A stretch of 64,000 bases of DNA from Paenibacillus_D sp047238105 (GTDB taxonomy: Bacteria; Bacillota; Bacilli; Paenibacillales; Paenibacillaceae). The stretch covers positions 6,076,001 to 6,140,000 of the forward strand of contig NZ_JBDFMD010000001.1 in assembly GCF_047238105.1 (NCBI RefSeq), read 5' to 3'. Positions 8,448 to 17,626 of this stretch are shown here, one piece after another (position 1 is the first letter of the stretch; each line of letters starts with the position of its first letter). A program made the translations under genes and the position numbers. The notes under the pieces were generated by a model. It worked only from the letters and a program-made list of their open reading frames with translations, had not been told where the DNA came from and searched no databases.

Positions 8448-9728
8448 GTGGAACGCAAAGCGATACGGGGCTGGCTTATGTACGACTTCGCCAATTCGGC
8501 CTTTGCAACGACGATGCTGGCGGCCGTGCTGCCGGTTTTTTACGAATCCGTGGCGGGCCGCGGACTGACAGGCAACCAGGCGGAGATCTATTGGGCCAAT
8601 ACCCAAACGATCGCTATGCTCTGTGTGGCGATAATCTCGCCGATCCTGGGAGCGGTCGCCGATCATATCGGCGCCAAAGTCCGCTTCCTGCGGATGTTCG
8701 CACTAATGGGAGCGCTGGCCAGCTCGGCCATGGCGTTCGTCGGGGAAGGCGGCTGGCTGCTGGCGTCGATGCTGACGATCATCGGTTCGATCGGCTTCTC
8801 GGCTGGCAATACCTTCTATGATGCGCTGCTGCCAGAGCTGGTGGACGAGCGCAGGCGGGACGACGTCAGCAGCCGCGGGTACGCCTACGGCTACATCGGC
8901 GGCGGCCTGCTGCTGGCCGTCAATGTGGCGATGATTGAAGGGTGGACGTGGTTCGGATTCCCGGATCGGACGTTTGCGACGCAGGCGGCGTTTTTTACAG
9001 TGGGCATCTGGTGGTTCATATTCGCGCTGCCGCTGTTCCGCCATGTCAAGGATACACCCAAGGCGCATGGCGAGCGGGCAGGTGCGATTGCTCGTGCCGC
9101 GCTGCGCCGGCTCGGGCAGACGCTGCGGGGAATTGCCGGATTTCCGGAGTTGCTCAAGTATATGATTTCCTACTGGTTCTTCAATAACGGGATCAATACG
9201 GTGATCATCATGGCGACGATCTACGGCAGCGGCATCGGCATCGAGATGAGGCACCTCATCATTGCGCTTCTGATCACTCAGTTCGTCGGCTTCCCGGCGA
9301 CGCTGGCCTTCGGCAAGATCGCGCTGCGAACCGGCGCCAAGCCTGCGCTGTATGCGTCGCTGCTGATCTACATCGTCATCGTATCGCTGGGCTACTTTAT
9401 GGCGAGTGCCGCTCATTTCTACGCGCTGGCCATTATGGTCGGACTCGTACAGGGCGGCAGCCAGGCTTTGGCCCGCTCGCTTTACGCCAACCTGGTGCCG
9501 CCGTCCAAGGCTGCGGAGTTCTTCGGCTTCCTCAGCCTATCCGGCAAGTTCTCCTCCGTCGCAGGGCCGCTGCTGTTCTCCATTGTGGGCACGCTGACCG
9601 GCTCGAGTCGGCTCGCGATCCTGTCGCTGGTGGCCTTCTTCATCATCGGCATTGTGCTGCTCATGTTCGTCAGTTTGGAGAAAGGCCGCCGGGAGGCGAT
9701 GGGTTTCGAGGCGGGACTGAAGACGTGA
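8448..9728 (+). CDS. MFS transporter, UMF1/Atg22-like family
   Basis: A 426-residue, twelve-segment membrane transporter. The opening IRGWLMYDFANSAFATTM and the TPKAHGER loop are typical of the UMF1/Atg22-like branch of the major facilitator superfamily, common in Paenibacillus and Bacillus. I chose the GTG at 8448 because AGGAAGGGG lies seven bases upstream and the family motif begins just after it; an in-frame ATG at 8373 adds 25 residues of no recognisable content. Divergent from a LysR regulator. Substrate unknown. Confidence 0.85.
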   Translation: MERKAIRGWLMYDFANSAFATTMLAAVLPVFYESVAGRGLTGNQAEIYWANTQTIAMLCVAIISPILGAVADHIGAKVRFLRMFALMGALASSAMAFVGEGGWLLASMLTIIGSIGFSAGNTFYDALLPELVDERRRDDVSSRGYAYGYIGGGLLLAVNVAMIEGWTWFGFPDRTFATQAAFFTVGIWWFIFALPLFRHVKDTPKAHGERAGAIARAALRRLGQTLRGIAGFPELLKYMISYWFFNNGINTVIIMATIYGSGIGIEMRHLIIALLITQFVGFPATLAFGKIALRTGAKPALYASLLIYIVIVSLGYFMASAAHFYALAIMVGLVQGGSQALARSLYANLVPPSKAAEFFGFLSLSGKFSSVAGPLLFSIVGTLTGSSRLAILSLVAFFIIGIVLLMFVSLEKGRREAMGFEAGLKT

Positions 9729-9745
9729 TCGATATGGAAACTGTC

Positions 9746-9774
9746 TTGACGTGTATAACGGAATGCGTTAAAGT
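9746..9774 (+). promoter_or_regulatory. Sigma-A promoter of the metA leader
   Basis: TTGACG and TAAAGT with a 17-base spacer. It lies about 55 bases before the SAM riboswitch core. Confidence 0.6.
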
Positions 9775-9827
9775 AAATGGTAGTTATAAGAAGTCGCACC
9801 TGAGTTCAAACAATCACATAGCAAGCT

Positions 9828-10001
9828 TTCTTATCAAGAGCAGGCGGAGGGACTAGCCCGATGAAGCCCGGCAACCGGCATAGCGATATGTACGGTGCTA
9901 ATTCTTGCGGAGACTTCTGGTTTCTGAGAGATGAGAGAGGCGTACTGTGCATTTGCACTGCCCATACGACCCCCTCTCGCCCGAGAGGGGGTTTCTCTTT
10001 T
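9828..10001 (+). ncRNA. SAM-I (S-box) riboswitch with terminator
   Basis: The segment has the S-box core: CTTATCAAGAG, GGCGGAGGGACTAGCCC, GATGAAGCCCGGCAACC, then GGTGCTAATTC and the closing GAGAGATGAGAG. It ends in an intrinsic terminator, CCCCCTCTCG...GAGAGGGGG and a T-rich run (9970-10001). In the S-box family, S-adenosylmethionine binding stabilises the terminator and shuts off the downstream genes. Here those are metA and the metI-type gene. Confidence 0.97.
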
Positions 10002-10075
10002 GAAGTACAAGACTCATTTACTTGGCTTGGACCAGCAGCCCGCACACCACCACCACAGTAGGAGGAGTGATTCCT

Positions 10076-10993
10076 GTGCCCATCAAAGTCCCGGACAGTT
10101 TGCCGGCCAAAGAAATTCTGACCAATGAGAATATTTTTGTCATGGACGAAAGCGTCGCTTACCAGCAGGACATTCGTCCGCTGCGGATCGCGATCTTGAA
10201 CCTGATGCCCACCAAGGAAACGACGGAAACGCAGCTGCTGCGTCTGATCGGCAATACGCCGCTGCAGGCCGAAGTGGTGCTGCTGCATCCGCGCACGCAT
10301 GTCTCCAAGAATACGTCTGCCGAGCATTTGGAGTCGTTTTACAAAACGTTCGACGAGATCTCTCATCAGCACTACGACGGGCTGATCATCACCGGCGCGC
10401 CCGTCGAGCAGCTGGATTTTGAAGAGGTGACGTATTGGGAAGAACTCAAGACGATCATGGACTGGAGCGCCCGTCATGTTACATCGACACTTCATATTTG
10501 TTGGGGAGCCCAGGCCGGGCTGTTCCATCATTACGGGGTGCCCAAGCGTGCGCTGCCGGAGAAGCTTTTCGGTGTCTTCCCGCATACGGTCGAGAAGCGG
10601 AATGTCAAGCTGCTGAGAGGATTCGACGAGCTCTATTACGTCCCCCAGTCGAGACATACGGAGGTGCGGCGCAGCGATATCGAGCAGGTGCCGGATCTGG
10701 ACATTCTATCCGAGTCGCCGGAGGCCGGCGTCTATATCGTGGCTTCGCACAACGGCCGGCAGATCTTCGTCACCGGTCATTCGGAGTATGATCCGCTCAC
10801 CCTCAAGTGGGAGTACGACCGTGATCTGGCCAAGGGACTGCGCGTGGCCATCCCCAAAAATTATTATCCGAACGACGACCCGACGCGGCAGCCGTTGTCG
10901 AGCTGGCGGGCTCATGCCAATCTGCTGTTCTCCAACTGGTTGAACTATTACGTCTACCAGGAAACGCCCTATGAGCTCGGAGCCGGCATCTAA
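10076..10993 (+). CDS. metA: Homoserine O-acyltransferase
   Basis: Activates homoserine by acylation, the first committed step of methionine synthesis. The 305 residues match the MetA family: PLRIAILNLMPTKETTETQ near the start, the nucleophile region HICWGAQAGLFHHYG with catalytic Cys, and SRHTEVR and GHSEYDP with conserved His and Glu. I use the GTG at 10076 (GTAGGAGGAG upstream); an ATG at 10022 only adds a His/Thr-rich stretch from the leader. MetA proteins of Firmicutes mostly use acetyl-CoA despite being named succinyltransferases; I cannot settle the acyl donor here. Controlled by the SAM riboswitch. Confidence 0.95.
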   Translation: MPIKVPDSLPAKEILTNENIFVMDESVAYQQDIRPLRIAILNLMPTKETTETQLLRLIGNTPLQAEVVLLHPRTHVSKNTSAEHLESFYKTFDEISHQHYDGLIITGAPVEQLDFEEVTYWEELKTIMDWSARHVTSTLHICWGAQAGLFHHYGVPKRALPEKLFGVFPHTVEKRNVKLLRGFDELYYVPQSRHTEVRRSDIEQVPDLDILSESPEAGVYIVASHNGRQIFVTGHSEYDPLTLKWEYDRDLAKGLRVAIPKNYYPNDDPTRQPLSSWRAHANLLFSNWLNYYVYQETPYELGAGI

Positions 10994-11038
10994 GGTCCGG
11001 CTACTACCGATATTTAATAATAAAGGAGTCCGTTATCC

Positions 11039-12197
11039 ATGAAAATTGAAAGCCGTCTAGCGCAAATCGGCTCGATCCAGGAGCCGGTAACCGGGGCCGT
11101 CAGCTATCCGATCTATCAATCCACCGCCTTCCGTCATCCTCGGCTCGGCGAGAGCACCGGCTTTGATTATGCCCGCACCAAAAGCCCGACCCGAAGCGTG
11201 CTGGAGCAGGCGGCCGCCGAACTCGAATCAGGAGACGCCGCTTTTGCCTGCAGCTCCGGCATGGCAGCGCTGCAGACGATCTTCGCCCTGTTCAAGCAAG
11301 GAGACCATCTGATCGTGTCGCTGGACTTGTATGGCGGTACATATCGCCTGTTGGAGCGGATCATGACGCGCTTCGGCGTGAGCGTGTCTTACGTGGATAC
11401 CAATGACATCGAGGAGATGGAGCGGCATGCTCGCAAGGAGACGAGAGCGATCCTGATCGAGACGCCGACCAATCCGCTGATGATGATCACCGATCTGGCG
11501 GGAGTGTGCGAGTGGGCCAAGAAAAATAAGTATCTCACGATCGTCGACAACACGCTCTTGACGCCTTACTATCAACGTCCGCTCGAGCTGGGTGCGGACA
11601 TCGTCATCCACAGCGCGACCAAGTATCTGGGCGGGCATAATGACGTACTGGCCGGATTGATCGTCACGAAAGGCGAAGAGTTGTCTCAAGAGATGGCCGT
11701 CCTGCATAATTCGATCGGCGCTGTGCTCGGTCCGCAGGATTCGTGGCTCCTGATGCGGGGGATGAAGACGCTGGCGCTGCGCATGGAGCGTCATCAGTAC
11801 AATGCGACGCGGATCGCAGAATACCTGCTCGAGCATCCCGCCATCGAGGAGGTTTACTATCCTGCGCTGCCGCATCACCCGGGGCATGAGGTGCAGAACA
11901 GGCAATCCTCGGGCAATACCGGGATTTTCTCTTTCCGGTTGAAGGATGCGCGTTATGTGGAGCCCGTCCTGCGCCACATCCGTTTGATCGCCTTCGCAGA
12001 AAGTCTGGGCGGCGTAGAATCGCTGATGACCTATCCGGCGGTGCAGACCCATGCCGATATTCCTGAGGAGATCCGGCGCCGGGTCCGTCGATGATAGGCT
12101 GCTGCGTTTCTCGGTCGGTATCGAGCATGTCGAAGATCTGATTGCAGATCTCGGCCATGCCCTTGAAGAGGCGCGGCTGGAGATCGATTCGAAGTAA
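11039..12197 (+). pseudogene. metI: Cystathionine gamma-synthase / O-acetylhomoserine thiolyase type gene with a 3' frameshift
   Basis: A Cys/Met-metabolism PLP enzyme following metA by 45 bases, so in the SAM-riboswitch operon. Family motifs are present: YARTKSPTR, ACSSGMAALQ, the PLP-lysine region IHSATKYLGGHNDV and the ESLMTYPA region. The frame stops at 12094, but the missing C-terminus (VDDRLLRFSVGIEHVEDLI and on, 36 codons) is intact in another frame from 12087 to the TAA at 12195. Comparison with the usual R-V-G-V-D-D suggests loss of two G near 12086. Without the repair the enzyme loses a conserved tail and is probably impaired. It may be a true mutation or a sequence error. MetI versus MetC function is not resolved. 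Confidence 0.85.
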
Positions 12198-12203
12198 TGG
12201 CAG

Positions 12204-12237
12204 CGGCGGCGCCCGGGATGACGGGCTGCCGCCGTTT
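12204..12237 (+). terminator. Terminator-like hairpin after the met operon
   Basis: CGGCGGC...GCCGCCG stem with an inner GCCC/GGGC pair and a short T stretch, just after the restored metI stop. Confidence 0.5.
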
Positions 12238-12325
12238 GTGTTAGACTAGAGAGATCATATGTAAGGCTAGCACGGACACGTGCAGGAGACTGCCGGACGT
12301 CTGTCAGGGAGAAGGAGGCTGTTTC

Positions 12326-13459
12326 ATGCCAACTGTAGACACGATATTGAATCAGGCGCTTGCAGGACAGCGGCTGCAAGTGGACGACATTGTCACATTG
12401 TTCGAGTCCGACCAGATCGAGAAGATGGGGCACGCGGCCAACCAGATTATGCTTCGCAAGCATCCTGAGCCGATTACCACCTTTGTCGTCGGTCGGAACA
12501 TTAATTATACCAATGTATGCGATGTATACTGCAGGTTCTGCGCTTTTTACCGGGCGCCGGGTTCGGACGAGGGGTATGTCCTGGACGAGACGATCTATAC
12601 CAAGATCCAGGAGACGATCGATGTCGGCGGTACCGAGATCCTGATGCAGGGGGGGACCAATCCGAATCTGCCCTTCAGCTATTACACGGACATCCTGCGC
12701 GGTATCAAGGAGCGTTTTCCCGGGATTACGATGCATTCGTTCTCGCCTGCGGAGATCCGCAAGATGCAGACGGTCTCGGACGGCCTGTCGCTCGAAGAGG
12801 TGATCCGGCAGCTGCATGAAGCGGGTCTCGACTCGCTGCCCGGAGGCGGCGCAGAGATTCTCGATGACCGGACCCGCCGCAAGATCAGCCGTCTCAAGGG
12901 AACATGGCAGGATTGGATCGAAGTGATGACGACCGCTCACCGGATCGGGATGAACACGACGGCCACGATGGTCATCGGCTTCGGAGAGTCGATGGAGGAG
13001 CGGGCGCTCCATCTGACACGGGTGCGGGATGCTCAGGATATCTGTATCGAGAACGGATATAACTCCACAGGCTTCCTTGCCTTTATCCCGTGGACGTTCC
13101 AGCCGGACAATACCAACATGAAGCGCGAGAAAGCGACGCCGGAGGAATACCTCAAGACGCTGGCGATCAGCCGTCTCGCCCTCGATAATATCGATAATTT
13201 CCAGTCGTCCTGGGTAACGATGGGGCCGGAGATCGGCAAGCTGTCGCTCTCCTATGGCTGCAATGACTTCGGCAGCACGATGATCGAAGAGAATGTGGTG
13301 TCCGCTGCCGGGACGACACACAAGGTCAATATCGAGCTGATCCTCAAGCTGATCCGCGAATGCGGCAAGATTCCCGCTCAGCGCAACACGCGCTACGAGC
13401 TGCTCAAGGTGTACCACGAGTCGGATGCCGTCGCTCGCGATTTTATGATGCAGAACTGA
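12326..13459 (+). CDS. mqnC: Cyclic dehypoxanthinyl futalosine synthase
   Basis: A 377-residue radical-SAM enzyme of the futalosine pathway of menaquinone synthesis, cyclising dehypoxanthine futalosine. The cluster motif CxxxCxxC is at residues 65, 69 and 72 (CDVYCRFC), followed by family segments MQGGTNPNLPF, HSFSPAEI, DSLPGGGAEIL and TATMVIGFGES. GAGAAGGAGG precedes the ATG. No other mqn gene is in the window. Its presence implies that this organism makes menaquinone through futalosine rather than the classical men pathway of Bacillus subtilis. Paralogues MqnE differ in the C-terminal half; the GGGAEIL and GFGES segments fit MqnC. Confidence 0.92.
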   Translation: MPTVDTILNQALAGQRLQVDDIVTLFESDQIEKMGHAANQIMLRKHPEPITTFVVGRNINYTNVCDVYCRFCAFYRAPGSDEGYVLDETIYTKIQETIDVGGTEILMQGGTNPNLPFSYYTDILRGIKERFPGITMHSFSPAEIRKMQTVSDGLSLEEVIRQLHEAGLDSLPGGGAEILDDRTRRKISRLKGTWQDWIEVMTTAHRIGMNTTATMVIGFGESMEERALHLTRVRDAQDICIENGYNSTGFLAFIPWTFQPDNTNMKREKATPEEYLKTLAISRLALDNIDNFQSSWVTMGPEIGKLSLSYGCNDFGSTMIEENVVSAAGTTHKVNIELILKLIRECGKIPAQRNTRYELLKVYHESDAVARDFMMQN

Positions 13460-13481
13460 TCGATCTATTAGATGCCCACTG

Positions 13482-13506
13482 CCCGGCCATGCGGCCGGGT
13501 TTTTGC
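13482..13506 (+). terminator. Terminator of mqnC
   Basis: CCCGGCC AT GCGGCCGGG hairpin followed by five T, 22 bases after the stop. Confidence 0.9.
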
Positions 13507-13541
13507 TGTGCTCAGTTTTGGGGGAAAGGTCGTCGGGGGCG

Positions 13542-13605
13542 CCCCAAAAGTAATCGGACCAGGCTACAGCGCATCACGTCACTTTTGGGGGGGGGGGTGG
13601 GGGAC
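13542..13605. repeat. Inverted repeat ending in long G tracts
   Basis: CCCCAAAAGT (13542-13551) and ACTTTTGGGG (13581-13590) are perfect 10-base inverted arms, 29 bases apart. The right arm runs into eleven G, a T and five more G. The stretch lies between the mqnC terminator and ytxC and codes for nothing I recognise. Confidence 0.6.
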
Positions 13606-13696
13606 TCTGTGCCACATCCTTCTTCGTATACTCGCTCCACCTGGACCATATACTGTTTAGGAAGGCAGCAAACAGCCGCGCGGAGGTGGGAAAGCG

Positions 13697-14602
13697 ATGG
13701 AGTTGATAACGATCGGCATGTCTCCTCTTCAGGAGCAGGCCATATGGAAGCTGTCCAGATGTCTGAGCGAGGCTTTCGCACCGCTGACGATGGAGCCGGG
13801 GCTGCCGAGCCTGCACTGGGATATCGATCCGGACCGCTCGGAGATCGTATGCCATGCAACTACGGCAACCTACAGCGCAGACAAGCACCGGGAGACACTC
13901 TGCCGCCAGGCAGCGCTGGGCATAGCCGAATATATCACAGGCGATCTGGAGCCGGTCACCTTGCGGCGGCTGATCGGCAAGCATTACAGCTACCAGGACC
14001 CTGAGGATGTACGCAAGATCGAGGAATACTGCCTGAAGCTGTTGCGTGACGGAGGAGAAGCCGGATCCGGGCAGGACCTGACCAAGCGCAAGCAAGCTGT
14101 CGCCCGGGAAGCAACAGCATATCTGATGGAGCACAGCGGCAGCATGCATATCCAAGGCTTCCTGACATTCCGGCTGGCGGATTATCGCGCGGTCTTGCGA
14201 GAGATTGTCCAGTATGCGGTGGACGAATTCGTCATGGAGAAGCAGTATCAGGATTTTCTGGCCCTGCTCCGATACTTCGTAAGCACACAGGAACCGCGAC
14301 TGCCGCTGGTTCATCTGGTTCACGAGGAGGCAGCCCGGTTCAGATTGTATGATAGCGATTTTGAACCGCTGGAGTATCAAAGCTCTGACCGCTTGGTGAG
14401 CGAGATGCTGGAGACGGAGATGCAGGCAGATGACCGGATCGTCAGCAGCTTGATTGCTTCCTCACCCCAGCGGATCTTGATTCATACCACGGAGCCTGAA
14501 CTGCAGGTGGTCGCGACGATCGAGTCGATCTTCCATGGCAGGGTGCAAATCTGCAGCCACTGCCGCCCAGGCGCAGTCAATTGGGAAGACTGTCGGTCTT
14601 AA
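13697..14602 (+). CDS. ytxC: Sporulation protein YtxC
   Basis: A 301-residue protein of the YtxC family, found in endospore formers and, as here and in Bacillus subtilis, placed directly upstream of thrS. Family-like segments are the EYITGDLEPVTLRRLI and RLADYRAVLREIVQYAVDEF regions and the C-terminal ERILIH-like PQRILIHTTEP followed by VQICSHC. GGAGGTGGG precedes the ATG. It has no membrane segment. The molecular role is unknown; a sporulation role is known for the family only by genetic context and regulation. Confidence 0.88.
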   Translation: MELITIGMSPLQEQAIWKLSRCLSEAFAPLTMEPGLPSLHWDIDPDRSEIVCHATTATYSADKHRETLCRQAALGIAEYITGDLEPVTLRRLIGKHYSYQDPEDVRKIEEYCLKLLRDGGEAGSGQDLTKRKQAVAREATAYLMEHSGSMHIQGFLTFRLADYRAVLREIVQYAVDEFVMEKQYQDFLALLRYFVSTQEPRLPLVHLVHEEAARFRLYDSDFEPLEYQSSDRLVSEMLETEMQADDRIVSSLIASSPQRILIHTTEPELQVVATIESIFHGRVQICSHCRPGAVNWEDCRS

Positions 14603-14640
14603 GCCCTGCAGATCGCTGGGATGACGAGTTGAAGTCACTC

Positions 14641-14669
14641 TTGACCACTGCAGGCGTTGATTGTATAAT
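14641..14669 (+). promoter_or_regulatory. Sigma-A promoter of thrS leader
   Basis: TTGACC and TATAAT with an ideal 17-base spacer. The predicted start near 14676 gives a leader of about 320 bases containing the T-box. Confidence 0.8.
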
Positions 14670-14675
14670 GTTCTA

Positions 14676-14952
14676 CATCAACGGCGTCGACGAAGACAAC
14701 GTTCTGCCATTTGTTCGGTCCAGAGAGAGGAAACTCGGCTGCAATTTCCTTCCGTGACATCGGCAGAGATACCCCTTCGGAGCTGTGCGGCTGAAGCCCT
14801 ATTACGACGGGTGAGTAGGCGGCAACGGATCATCCCCGTTAGCGGATGCTCAAGGATCGGATGCCTCAGGGGCATGTCGGTCGAATGAGGGTGGAACCAC
14901 GGGTAAATGTCAAGCACTCGTCCCTTTTGCGGGATGCGTGCTTTTTTTGTGC
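14676..14952 (+). ncRNA. T-box leader of thrS
   Basis: The T-box sequence GAGGGTGGAACCACGGG is at 14886-14902, followed by a competing terminator, AGCACTCGTCCC...GGGATGCGTGCT and seven T (ending near 14950). An AGAGAG-GAAACTCGG segment fits the distal loop of Stem I. An ACC at 14771-14773 is the best candidate for the threonine specifier codon, but I place it by eye only. In this family uncharged tRNA-Thr binding favours the antiterminator and turns on thrS. Confidence 0.93.
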
Positions 14953-14994
14953 TCCCGCCGCTTGTCATCATGAAAACAGGAGGGAGATAGACAG

Positions 14995-16932
14995 ATGTCG
15001 ATTCAAATCAAACTGCCGGATGGAGCCATGCGAGAGTATGAAGCAGGCAGCACCATCGGCGATGTGGCCGCTTCGATCAGCAGCGGTCTGAAGAAACAGG
15101 CAATCGCTGGCAAACTGGATGGCAAAGTTGTAGATGTTTATGAGCCGCTGGTGGAGGGCGCCGTCGTCGAGATCGTTACTGTCGACAGCGAGGCCGGGCT
15201 CGAGGTATACCGTCACAGCACCGCCCATCTGATGGCGCAGGCAATCAAGCGGGTGTTCAAGGATCAACCAGTCAAGCTCGGGATCGGTCCGGTCATCGAA
15301 GACGGCTTCTATTACGATATCGATATGGAGCAATCGCTCACGCCGGAGGATCTGGCGAAGATCGAGAAGGAGATGGAGCGGATCGTCAAGGAGGATCTGC
15401 CGATCCGCAGACGCGTTGTTAGCCGCCAGCAGGCACTAGACATCTATACAGAGCTGCAGGACAACCTGAAGCTGGAGCTGATCCGTGACCTGCCGGAAGA
15501 TTCGGTCATCACCATCTATGACCAGGGTGAGTTCTTCGATCTGTGCCGCGGACCGCATCTGCCCTCCACCGGCCGGATCAAGGCGTTCAAGCTGCTCAGT
15601 GTAGCTGGCGCTTACTGGCGGGGAGACGCCAAGAACAAGATGCTGCAGCGCATCTATGGCACAGCGTTCGCCAAGAAGTCCCAACTGGAGGAGCATCTGC
15701 ATCTGCTGGAGGAAGCCAAGAAGCGGGATCACCGCAAGCTGGGACGAGAGCTGAAGATGTTCGGCTTCTCCCGCGAGGTTGGCCAGGGCCTGCCGCTGTG
15801 GCTTCCCAACGGGGCGCGGGTGCGTCGGACGATGGAGCGTTATATCGTCGATCTGGAAGAACGTCTGGGCTATGAGCACGTCTATACCCCGGTATTGGCC
15901 AATGTCGAGCTCTACAAAACATCAGGACACTGGGATCATTACTCGGAAGATATGTTCCCCAAGATGGTCATGGACAATGAAGAGCTCGTCCTGCGCCCGA
16001 TGAACTGCCCGCATCACATGATGGTGTACAAAAGCGACCTTCGCAGCTACCGGGATCTGCCGCTCCGGATTGCCGAGCTCGGTACCATGCATCGTTATGA
16101 GATGTCGGGTGCACTGACCGGCCTGCACCGGGTGCGGGCGATGACGCTCAACGACGCGCATATCTTCTGCCGGCCGGACCAGATCAAGGAAGAGTTCGCC
16201 CGCGTCATTAAGCTGATCCGTCAGGTGTATGAGGATTTCGGCATCAGCGAATATCGTTTCCGGCTCTCTTACAGAGATCCCCAGGATACCGAAAAATATT
16301 TCCCCAACGACGAGATGTGGGAGATGTCGCAGCGAATGCTGCGCGAGGTCGTGGAGGAGCTGGATCTGCCTTTCTTCGAAGCGGAAGGGGAAGCTGCATT
16401 CTACGGTCCGAAGCTCGATGTCCAGATCAAGACCGCACTGGGCAAGGAAGAGACGCTCTCGACCGCTCAACTCGATTTCCTGCTGCCTGAGCGCTTCGAG
16501 CTGGAATATATCGGCGAGGACGGCAAAAAACATCGGCCAGTCGTCATTCACCGCGGCATCATCAGTACGATGGAACGTATGACGGCGTTTCTGCTGGAGA
16601 ACTTCGCAGGCGCGCTGCCGCTCTGGCTGTCTCCGGAACAGGCCCGGGTCATCCCGGTCTCCACGGCTTACGAAGCTTATGCCCGTGAAGTCCAGGAACA
16701 GCTTCAGGCGGCTGGGGTCCGCACCGAGAGCGATCTGCGCAACGAGAAGCTCGGCTACAAGATCCGTGAAGCCCAATTGGAGAAAGTGCCGTACATGCTG
16801 ATCGTCGGAGAACAGGAGATGAGCGCGCGTTCCGTCTCTGTCCGCAAGCGCGGCGAAGGCGACATCGGCGCCCGTCCAGTCGTGGAGCTGGCTTCCCAAC
16901 TGGCCGAGGAGATCCGGTCCAAGCAGATCTAG
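14995..16932 (+). CDS. thrS: Threonyl-tRNA synthetase
   Basis: Charges tRNA-Thr. The 645-residue length is standard. In order: N-terminal TGS domain (about 1-62), the editing domain with RHSTAHLMAQA and DGFYYD, the class II catalytic core with RPMNCPHHMMVY (zinc-site Cys), FYGPKLDVQIK and motif 3 around HRGIISTMERM, and a C-terminal anticodon-binding domain (about 545-640). GGAGGGAGA precedes the ATG. Controlled by the T-box leader. Synteny with ytxC matches Bacillus. Confidence 0.98.
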   Translation: MSIQIKLPDGAMREYEAGSTIGDVAASISSGLKKQAIAGKLDGKVVDVYEPLVEGAVVEIVTVDSEAGLEVYRHSTAHLMAQAIKRVFKDQPVKLGIGPVIEDGFYYDIDMEQSLTPEDLAKIEKEMERIVKEDLPIRRRVVSRQQALDIYTELQDNLKLELIRDLPEDSVITIYDQGEFFDLCRGPHLPSTGRIKAFKLLSVAGAYWRGDAKNKMLQRIYGTAFAKKSQLEEHLHLLEEAKKRDHRKLGRELKMFGFSREVGQGLPLWLPNGARVRRTMERYIVDLEERLGYEHVYTPVLANVELYKTSGHWDHYSEDMFPKMVMDNEELVLRPMNCPHHMMVYKSDLRSYRDLPLRIAELGTMHRYEMSGALTGLHRVRAMTLNDAHIFCRPDQIKEEFARVIKLIRQVYEDFGISEYRFRLSYRDPQDTEKYFPNDEMWEMSQRMLREVVEELDLPFFEAEGEAAFYGPKLDVQIKTALGKEETLSTAQLDFLLPERFELEYIGEDGKKHRPVVIHRGIISTMERMTAFLLENFAGALPLWLSPEQARVIPVSTAYEAYAREVQEQLQAAGVRTESDLRNEKLGYKIREAQLEKVPYMLIVGEQEMSARSVSVRKRGEGDIGARPVVELASQLAEEIRSKQI

Positions 16933-16987
16933 CGCGTATAGGATGCGCGACATGGGGGAACCTTTCATGCAGGAGGGAAAAGACCAC

Positions 16988-17515
16988 ATGTCAATGCGTA
17001 AACTTACGCCTGCCGGTATCCTGCTGCTGCTTTGGACGCTGTCAGCCGCCGCGCAATCGGCTGCAGCGTCCGGCGAACCGTCGGTTGCAGCTGCCCAGAC
17101 CGACACGCTGGCTACTTTGGAAGTGACCGCTACAGGCTACACCGCCGGGTATGAATCAACCGGCAAGCGGCCCGGCCAGCCCGGTTACGGCATTACCTAT
17201 TCTGGTGTGCGGGTAAGACGAGACCACGTATCGACGATTGCCGCCGATCCCAAGGTGCTGCCGATCGGCACTCTGCTGCACATACCAGGCTACGGCTATG
17301 GCGTCGTAGCTGATACGGGATCAGCGATTAAAGGCCATAAGATCGACCTTTACTTCGATACCGTCAAGCAAGTCTATAAGGAATGGGGCAAGAAGAAAGT
17401 GACCGTCCAAGTGATCTATAAAGGCCAAGGCCGGCTAGACGAGACCTGGCTCAAGGAGATCAACAGAGCGATGGAAACCAACCGACAGATCCCCATGTCG
17501 ATGTTGAAATCCTAG
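16988..17515 (+). CDS. Secreted 3D-domain protein
   Basis: A 175-residue protein with an N-terminal signal peptide (hydrophobic ILLLLWTLSAAAQSAAA) and a C-terminal 3D domain, named for three conserved Asp. The motif series TATGYTAGYES, STIAADPKVLPIGT, VADTGSAIKGHKIDLYF fits the MltA-like catalytic barrel of the YocH/YuiC type, suggesting cell-wall lytic or remodelling activity outside the membrane. AGGAGG lies eleven bases before the ATG at 16988; an earlier frame start at 16943 has no site. It follows thrS by 55 bases and ends at a strong terminator. Confidence 0.85.
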   Translation: MSMRKLTPAGILLLLWTLSAAAQSAAASGEPSVAAAQTDTLATLEVTATGYTAGYESTGKRPGQPGYGITYSGVRVRRDHVSTIAADPKVLPIGTLLHIPGYGYGVVADTGSAIKGHKIDLYFDTVKQVYKEWGKKKVTVQVIYKGQGRLDETWLKEINRAMETNRQIPMSMLKS

Positions 17516-17518
17516 CCG

Positions 17519-17565
17519 GAAGATTCGTCCCGCGTCAAATATCGGGACGAATCTTCTTTTTTTTT
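17519..17565 (+). terminator. Terminator after the 3D-domain gene
   Basis: A perfect 14-base stem GAAGATTCGTCCCG/CGGGACGAATCTTC followed by nine T. Confidence 0.95.
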
Positions 17566-17626
17566 CCAACGATTGATGTTATAATAGATTCATTAGAATG
17601 AGATCATTGATGGGGCGGGTTGGACC

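Noticed and set aside
10022..10075. ATG upstream of metA adding a His/Thr-rich start
   Set aside because: It lies in the riboswitch leader just after the terminator; the GTG at 10076 has the proper GGAGGAG site and family start.
11228..13417. A 729-codon open frame on the minus strand spanning metI and mqnC
   Set aside because: It is antisense to two clear genes, is Arg/His-rich with no family look, and is the kind of long shadow frame expected in GC-rich coding DNA.
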